Assembly: GCF_900119315.1 (NCBI RefSeq)
Contig: NZ_LT827010.1
Coordinates: forward strand, 1,658,001 to 1,722,000
Reading direction: 5' to 3'
From: Actinoplanes sp. SE50/110
Lineage (GTDB): Bacteria > Actinomycetota > Actinomycetes > Mycobacteriales > Micromonosporaceae
Length of the DNA: 64,000 nt
Positions within the stretch are counted from its first letter, which is position 1; the number at the start of each line of letters is the position of its first letter. Shown here piece by piece: positions 9,401 to 18,400 of this stretch. The notes beneath the pieces are model-generated. The model had not been told where the DNA came from. It saw only the letters and a program-made list of their open reading frames with translations, and ran no database searches. Made by a program: the position numbers and the translations under genes.

Positions 9401-12400
9401 GGGCGGCGACGCCGGCGTTCGCGGCGGTCGCGGCGAAGGCGGTCCGGACATCCCGGACCGTGGGGACGTGGCCGGCGGCGGGGACGTACGCCGCATAGAG
9501 CCGTTCCGCCTGGTGCAGGTCGACGGGGCGGCTCCGGACCGGCCGGTGACGCGACCCGAGGACGTGGAGACGGTCGCCGACCGGGAGATCGGCGCGCTGA
9601 TCGAGGGACGTGAGCCGGGAGCGCCGGACCTGCCGCACCGGGCCGACTTCGACCCGGAGTCGGCGACCCTGCGGGTGCGGTACGGCGACGGCGTGACCGT
9701 GGACGTGTCCGTGCAGGTGAACGAGTCGCTGCCGGCCGGCGGGCCGGTGCTGCGGCGGCCGGCCCTGGAACAGCTCGCGGACGGCACCTGGCGGCAGGCG
9801 GACGGGGCCGCGATCGGGCTGTCCCCGCATGTGCCGGCCGAACCGGGGGCGCGGGCCTCGTACGTACGCGGGAATCTGGACAACGCCTGGCGGGCACTGC
9901 ATGAAGAGGTCGGCGGACAGCTCCGACCGCCGGCCGGCGAAGCCGTGCCGGGAGGGCGCGAGCCGGCGCCGCACAGCGGCGAAGGCGCACCGAGGGATCT
10001 CGAGGCGATCGGTGACGAGGGTGCGGCGGGTGACCTCCCGCCGTCCCGTGGGGATGGTGCGGCCGCCGACGCCGGACCGCACGATGGGGTGCCGCGCGAG
10101 GCCGCAACCGATGTGCCTCGTGAGGCTGCTTCGCACGATGGGACGCCGCGGGAGGCCGTAACGGACGTACCCCGTGAGGCCGCTCCCGATTTCGCGCGCC
10201 ATGGTGGTGCCGATGCGCCGCGTGACGCTGTTTCCGATGTGCCCGCAGGCGCCCGGGAGACTCCGCGGGATGCGTTGTGGGGGTTGGAGGACGCGCGGCC
10301 GGAGGTCGGACTACGGGATCACGACGACATGGTGCGGCATGCGGCGGAGCCGGCTGAGCCGCCGCTGCCCCCGGAGCTGACCGATGGCACGATCCAGTCG
10401 ATCGCCCGGGGCCGGCATGTGCCCGAGCCGTTGCCGCGGTGGGCCGAGGAGCACCTGACCGAAGCCGGGGAGCACGGCCGGATCCGGCCGAAGCCGGCCG
10501 AGGCGGTGGCTGAGCACCTGCGGGCGCTCGGAGACGAAGCGGTCGACCGGGTCACGCCGCGGGAGTGGGCGGAGCCGCCGGCGCACCTGCGCGGCCTGGA
10601 GGCGCTGGAGCCGCGCCGGGCCGAGCCGGCGAGGCCGGTTGAGCCGGAACGGGCGGGACGTCCGGAGCAATCGGAAAGGTCCGAAGGGACAGAAAGGACA
10701 GAAAGGTCGGAGTTTCCGGATCTGGCGGCGTTGGCGCCACGCCGGCCGGAGGCTACGCCGCACCCGGACCTGTCCCGGGGGCCGGAACACGACGGTGTGC
10801 CGGCACGGGACGAGGCGATCGCGCGCGATGAAGTGACCGCGCGCGATGGTGGGCCGGTCCGGGACGAGGCTTCGCCACGTGCCGGTCTGCCTGCGCGTGA
10901 GGACGGGCTTCCGCATGATCGCGAGCCGGTTCACGAGGGTGCTGAGCAGGCACAGGATCGGGAGTTCGGGCACGACGGCAAGAGCGGGCACGACCCGGCG
11001 GAGGTGCCGGCGACGCCGCACGATCCGACCGATCCGCGGACGCCGTGGGCGCCCGGGGAGACGCCGCCGATCGACGATCTGATTCCGCGGACCGACGAGG
11101 AGGCGGCGCTCCGCGCGGACGCGATCGACGCCGCCATCCAGGCGAAACTGCACGGCCACGAGTTCGCCGGGAACGAGGTCCGGGTGCGCTCCGGTCGCAC
11201 CCAGGTGGGCCGGGACTACGTGGTGGTGGAGCTCGAAGTGCTCACGCCCGAGGGGCAACGGGTGGGCGAGATCACCCGGGGGCTCTTCCGGGAGCCGGAC
11301 GGCACGGTGTGGGTGAAGCACAACCGGCTCGAGATGACCGAGGACGCCCGCGGACACGGTTTCGCGAGCCGGTTCAACCGGCACATGGAGGGTTGGTACC
11401 GGGAGTCCGGTGCGTCCTTCGTCGAGCTGCGCGCCACCAAGGTGGGCGGATACAGCTGGGCCGCGGCCGGCTACGAGTGGCAGATCCACGGTGGCCACGA
11501 GGTGATGAAGGGGCTCAAGGAGCAGGTCGACGCCATCGGCCGGGACCTGCGCAACCTCGACCGGTACGGGCCCGAGCGGCTGCGGTCGCTGTACGACAAG
11601 TTCGGCGGCGCGAACCCCGATGAACTCGCCCGGAACATGCGCGAGCAGAGCCGGGACGCGCAGGATCTGCTCGATCGGGCCAAGGGCGTCGCCGACGGCA
11701 CGAAGCCGCGCCACGCGTACCCGGTGCCCGGTGAGATCGCGCGCCTCGGCTACCGGGAGTCGCTGCACGGCACCGACCGGGCCCATCAGCACTGGCTGGG
11801 CAAGGACGCGATGGTGGACCGGCGGTGGACCGGCCGCCGGTACCTGGACGGGCCGCCGCCCGAGGAGTTCCTGGGATACGACCCGGCGCTGCGGGCCGAG
11901 CCGGTCGGCGGGGTCACGCACACCGCCAGCGGCATCGAGGGAACCCGTTTCGTACCGGACGGGCGGCCGGAGCACCTGCCCGACCTGACCCCGGAGGAGA
12001 TGCGGGACGCCAGCGAGCACGTGGACCCGAAGGACTTCTCGGCCGGGGACGTCGAGGCCGTCACGCACCGGGGCGACCACGTCGAGGTGCGGGTCCGTGG
12101 CCGGGCCGAACCCGAGCACTTCGTGGTCGAGGTCGGCCGGGACATGGATACCCTGGGCAAGGTCTCGGTACAGGCCGGCACCCACGCGAACCCGCACGTG
12201 GTCCAGGTCAATCACCGGGTCGCACCCGAGCAGCTGAGCCGCGTCTGGGTGCACGAGATCACCGAGACCCTGGCGATGCGGCACACCGAGGAGGTGGGCC
12301 GGCCGCCGCAGGGGCTGCTGCGCCGGGCCGCGTCCAGCATCGGGCGGTTCTTCTCCGGTGGCGACGCCCCGGCGAGACCGCCGGTGGAACCGCACGCGGC

Positions 12401-15400
12401 GGCCCGGATGAACGAGCGGCTGCATCTGCAGCGGCAGCTCCGGGAGGCGGCCGGAGACCCGGTCCGGGAGGCCCAGCTGCGCCACGAGATCACCGGCGTG
12501 GAGCGGGACCTGCGGGCCCTCGGGCACAACGTCAACCCGTTCGCGGTGGAGCGGCCCGCGGGGCTGTCGGGTGGTGTGCTCGGATCGCGACATCCCACTC
12601 CGGGCGTCCATGACCAGGTGACGCCCGGGGCCCATGACCATGCCGCTTCCGGGGCACATGACCACGCTGCTCCGGGCGTGGAGGACCGGGCCGCCGCGGG
12701 CGCACATGACCCCGATGGGCCTTCCGGGCCGGATGGGACGTCGGGCCCCGAGCATCTCGTCGACCCACCGTGGCAGGCGGGGGAGCGGCCACCCGTGGGT
12801 GACCTCATCCCGCACACCCGTGAGCAGGCGGAACGTTGGCACGGAGCGATTCAGGAGGCCGTCAAGGACAGGTACGAGGGCCGGACGTACGGCGACAAGC
12901 ACGTCGAGGTGAACAAGGTCGAGATCGCCCAGCACGCGGTGCGGGTCCACGTGCGGGTGCTGGACGAAGCGGGACGACAGGTCGGCCGCTCGACCCAGTG
13001 GTTCAGGCGGCAGCCGGAAGAGAACTTCCTGGTGGTCAAGAACGAGGCTTTCTACCTGGCCGAGGGCGTCCAGGGCGGAGGCTTCGCCGGAGAGTTCAAT
13101 GATCACCTGGAAGGCTGGTATCGCGAGTCCGGTGTTCGCTACATCCATGTGAACACCGAGAAGGTCGGCGGGTTCGCCTGGGCACGGGAAGGCTACGCCT
13201 GGGAACCGCGCGGTGGTGTCCATCCGATCCAGCGCCTGCGGTTGGAGGCCGACCGGATCGACGAGCTGTTGGATGGCTTGAGCCGACGGGATGCCGACGA
13301 ACTGCGCCCGCTTTACCGGAAGTACGGCGGGGAGAACCCGTCGGAATTGCGCGACAACATGATCAGCCAGCGCCAGGAGGCGCGCGAGATCTACAACCGG
13401 ATGCTGGCCATCACCCGAGGTGAGCGTCTGCTGGCGGACTGGCCGACCACCGAGCAGGTGCTCGCCGTCGGGGACCGCGGTGAGCACGGCCGGGACGCGC
13501 ACTGGGTCGGCAAGGACGCGTTGCTCACCTCCAGCTGGGCCGGTATCAAGCATCTGGAACCGGCGGTGCCGCCGCGGGTCGCGGAGTGGCGGAACACCGC
13601 TCCGCAGCATCTGCTCGCGTTCGACGACGTAGCGGACGGGCCGATGCAGCGCGGCACGCTGCGGGAGCTGGCCATCGCGCTGGGCGGCGAGGGTGACCAT
13701 GTCGCACTGCGCGCCCCCGACCTGGAGGCCGGCGAGCTGGGCCCGAATGTCCGCGCCATCCCGGCCGAGCCGGTTCCGGGTGTCACCGGGCGGATCAGCC
13801 CGCTGCTGCGTCCCGATCACCTGCCGGCCGACACCGATGTGATCGTCGGCTATGGACAGACGGCCGGGGTGGCCGAGGCGCGGCGGGACGCCTTCCCGGA
13901 TGCCCGGGTGGTGCAGATCATCGACGTGGTGCCGACCGATCCGGCGCACCTGGACGTGCTGTCCCGCGCCGACCTGGTGATCGCGGTGGGTCCGGAGGTC
14001 GCGGACGGCCTGCGCGCGGCGTTCACCGAGCACCGCGCCGATCCGATTCCGCCGGTGCACGAGCTGATCCCGCCGATCGACGGCGGTCCGCCGCCGGAGC
14101 GGATCCCGGGGCAGGGTGGCTACCACGTGCTGGCCACCGGCGACGAACGGTCCCAGCTGGCCGCCGCGGACGCGGTGCGGCGGCTGCGCGCCGAGGGTGT
14201 CGACGCGCGGCTCACGGTGGCGTTGCGCGACCCGGAGGGGGCCGAGGCGGCCTGGCACGCCGACCGGCTGGCCGAGGCAGCCGGCAGCGAGGTCACCGTC
14301 CGCCGGCTGCCCGACGACGTCGCCGGGCGCCGCGAGCTGCTGCGCGACGCGGATGTGGTGCTCGACCCGGTGGCCCGGCCCCAGCTGGACGGCCTGGTGC
14401 TGCAGGCGGCCGGCGACGGCGTGCCGGTGCTGGCGCACGCCGAGAGCGGCGCCGGGCGTCTGTTCGGCGACCCGGAGAAGGTTTCGCCGGAGCACGCGGG
14501 CCGATCGGTGGTCCCGGCGGGCACCGACGCCGCCGGCTGGGTCGACCGGGCCCGGCAGGCCTTCGACCCCGGTGCCCGGGAGCACGCCCTGTCGCTGAGC
14601 CGCGAGCTGCAGGAGCGGTACGGCCCGGCGGCCGCCGCCAGAAGCGTGCACGACGCGATCGGCGGCCTGGGTGACGGTGTCGCCCGGGTCCGGGACGAGA
14701 CGTTCCACGACACCCTCGACCCGCGCGAGGTGGTGCGCCGCAACGCCGCCGGGGATCCGCCCGCCGGTGGCACCACCCGGGTGATGACCGTCTGCACCGA
14801 GTACGACTCGAACGCCGGCGGCGTGATCACCGCGAACCGCGAGCTGAGCGAGAGTTTCCGGACCGCCGGCGCCGAGGTGTACGGCCGGGTGTCGCTGGTC
14901 TCCCAGAGCCGTCCGGAGCTCACCCGGCTCACCACCGGGCAGGGCATCGAGGTGCGTGGCGTCCGCGAGGTCTGGGGCGTGCTGGACGAGAAGGACCGGC
15001 CCGATCGCCGCGCCATGTCGATGCTGCTGGACAACCTGCCGGCCGAGGTCGACGTGATCGTCGGCAATTCCCGGTTCGGCGGTGGCGCGGCCCGGGTGCT
15101 GCAGGAGCACGTCTATCCGGAGGCGAAGTACGTCCACGTGCTGCACACCTCGCCGGAGGTGCTGGACGGGGTCCGCGGCCTGCCCGCCGAGGGTCACGAC
15201 CGGGCGGCCACCGAGCGCGCCCTGATGGACGGGGCCGACCTGGTCACCGGCATCGGGCCGCTGCTCGGCCAGGAGGCCGGGCGGCTGGCCTGGGAGGCGT
15301 CGCCGGAGCGTCCGGTGCCGGCGCACACCATCATCTCCGACATGCCGCGCGACACCGGCCCGGCGCCGTCCCGGTCCCCGGGTGGCGGGTACGAGCTGCA

Positions 15401-18400
15401 CGTGCGCGGTCGCGCCGACGACGCGATCAAGGGCGTCGACATGGCCGCCCGGATGGTCCGCGAGCTGCGGGCCGAGGGCGTCGACGTGCGGCTGACCGTG
15501 CGCGGCGCCCCGGACGGGCAGGGGCCGATGATGGCTGATCGGCTCACCGCGATCGCCGGGCATCCGGTCGAGGTGCGCGAGTTCGTCCCGTCCGGCACCC
15601 CGGAGGGCCGGGCGGAACTGCGGCAGGACCTGATGGACGCGGATCTGGTGCTGATGCCGTCCATTCAGGACGGTTTCGGGCTGGTGGCCAGCGAGGCGGC
15701 GCAGGCCGGGGTGCCGGTGGTGGTGCCCGAGGGCACCGGTGCCGGGATGTTCTTCGGCGACTCGCGGTATGTGCCGGAGGGGCTGGGCGAGGCCGCGACG
15801 GTGCGGGACGGGAACACCGTGGCCGCCCTGCGCGACCGGGTCGACGCGGTGGCCGGCGACGCCGAGGTGCTGCCCAAGAAGGTGGTCAAGGACCTGCTGA
15901 CCGCGGTGGACGACGACCGGCTGGGCGCCTGGGTGGATCACGTCCGGTCGGCGCTGACCGGGCTGGACCGGCACTATGCGCGGGCCGGGGAGTTGCGGGA
16001 CTTCCTCGGCGAGCGGTACGCGCCGGGGAATGCGGCCCGGGGCGTGCTGGACGTGTTGCGCGGCGAGGCGCCCGCCGATCCGGTCTACTCGCCGCGTGCG
16101 GTGACGGAGCGGACCGGTGCGCACGAGGGGGCCCACCACGTACCGGAAAGACCGGAGATGTCGGCCTGGCCGGAACGGCGGGCCGCGACCGGCGGCTTCG
16201 CCTGGCCGGACCGCCCTGGCCCGCACGGGACGACCGGAAGCGGACACGGTGAGGCGACCACGCACGGCGGGTCGACGCCGCGCGGTGAGGCGACCGCGCA
16301 TGACCGGGCCGCCCCGCGTGGTGAGGAGACCGCGCATGACCGGGCCGATGGTCGTGATGACGGCCCTCCGGGGGAGAACCCGCGGCATACGGCGAGCCCG
16401 ATCGAGGACACCGCGTTCGTGCCGGACGGGCGGCCCGAGGGCGCGGCCGACCTTTCGGTGACCGAGCTGCACGAGGCCGCGCGGGAGATCTCCGGCGCCG
16501 ACTTCGCCGGTGGCGAGGTGCACGCGATCGAGGCTGACGGCCGGCACGTCATCACCGTCACCACCGCCGACGACGTACCGCGGCACTTCGTCACCGAGAT
16601 CGGCCGGGACATGGACGACCTGGCCGAGACCCGTGTCGGCGACGGCACGCCGGGCAGTCCGCACGTGGTCACGGTCAACCATCGGGTCGCCACCGACCAG
16701 CTCAGCCGGGTCCTGGTGCACGAGATCAGCGAGACGCTGGCGATCCGGCACGCCGGCGAGATCCGGGCGGCCGACCAGGGCCTGGTGCGCCGCTCGATGA
16801 CGGCGATCCGGCACGCCCTGGGCGCCGACCGGCCGCCGGTCGACCCGCACGCGGCCGCCCGGATGAACGAACGGCTCCACCTGCAGCGTCGCCTGGACGC
16901 CGCCGAGGGCGACCCGGACCTGCAGGCGCACCTGCGCGACGAGATCGACGGGGTGGACCGCGACCTGACCCGGCTCGGCTATCCGGAGCCGGCCCGGGAG
17001 CTGCGCTGGATCGGCCGCCCCTGGCACGCCGAGGGCCGGGTGCCCACGATTGACGAACTGCTCCCGCGTTCCGAGGCGGAGGCCGGCCGCTGGTCGGAGC
17101 ACGCCGCCGCGGAGATCGCCCGGCAGCTGGACGAACGCCGGATCGGCACGCGGGCCCTGCGGCTGGCCGGCGACGCGGCGATCACCGTCCGACCCGACGA
17201 GATGGTGATCCGGCTCCGGGTCGACGACCGCAACGGCGTCCCGCTGGGCACCGAGACCCGGGTGCTGATCCGCGAGCCGGACGGCAGCGTGGTCGCCCGG
17301 CACGAGGGTGTGTCCCTCGATCCGCGGGTGGACCGGCAGCTCGCCGAGTGGTACCGGGAGTCCGGAGTGGACCGGATCGAGGCGCCGGCCATCGGACGAG
17401 ACGGTTACGAGCTCGCCCGGCGCGGTTACAGCTGGGGCACCGGCACCGAGGCGGCGGACGTCGCCCGGATCCTGACCGGCCTGGACGAGCGGGTGCGCGA
17501 CATCCGGCACGCCCTGGACACGCTGGCGGACGGCGGCGCGGATGTGCCGGCGCTGCGCGAGCGGTTCGGCGGCGGCACGGTCGAGGAGACCGCGGCGAAC
17601 ATGCGCCGCGAGCTGACCGCCGGGCAGGGACTACTGCGCCGGGCCGCCGAGCATCCGTTCGGCGATCCGCGGTTCCCGCGGCCGGAGGAGTTCGCGCGGG
17701 CCGGCACCGAGGCGGGCTGGCACCGTGGCGGCACCTCGCTGGGTGTCGAGGTGATGGCCGGCGAGAGCTGGCATGCCGAACTCCCGCTGCGGGAGCCCGC
17801 GCACGCGGCGGCCGAGCCGGTCGCCGTGGAGCACGTCCGGCCCGGTGAGACCAGCCCGGAGCGTCGCTGGCAGCAGCACGAGCTCGTCTGGGACGGTCGC
17901 CGCGACACCACGTACGGCCAGAAGCTGATGCTCGGGCCGGACGGCAAGGATCACTTCCCCGGTGACCGGGTCGGCACCAGCCGCAACCGCGACGGCCGGC
18001 CGCGGGTGGGCTCCCGCAACGTCGAGGACGACAACCCGCCGCCGACCGGGGACGCCGCTGCGCGTGCGGTTCCGGACCGCGGCTCCGAGCGCCAGTACGA
18101 CCCGACGGGCGACTCCACCACCGAGGTCGGCGTCCGGCAGGCGGCGGAGGCCCGCGCGTCGTTCGAGGCCCAGCGGAACGAGGTCTGGAACCGGCACCTC
18201 GCACCGCTCGCCCGGGTGCTCCAGGGGCACGGGATCACCCTCGACGCGCAGCATCTGGGCGGGGCGTCGCTGCGGGACACCCTGACGAAGGCGGCCCCGT
18301 TCCTGTCCGACGCCCAGAGCAGCGCGCTGCGGGCCCGGGGGATCGAGTACATCCGCTTGACGAAGGAGGTCAAGCTGGCCAGCGAGAAGCTCGGCACGGC

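Noticed and set aside
10311..17510. A 2399-codon open frame on the minus strand, antisense to the giant gene
   Set aside because: High GC keeps the antisense frame open. The product is a shadow (Arg, Pro, Val, His-rich, no domains), while the + frame shows clear domains.
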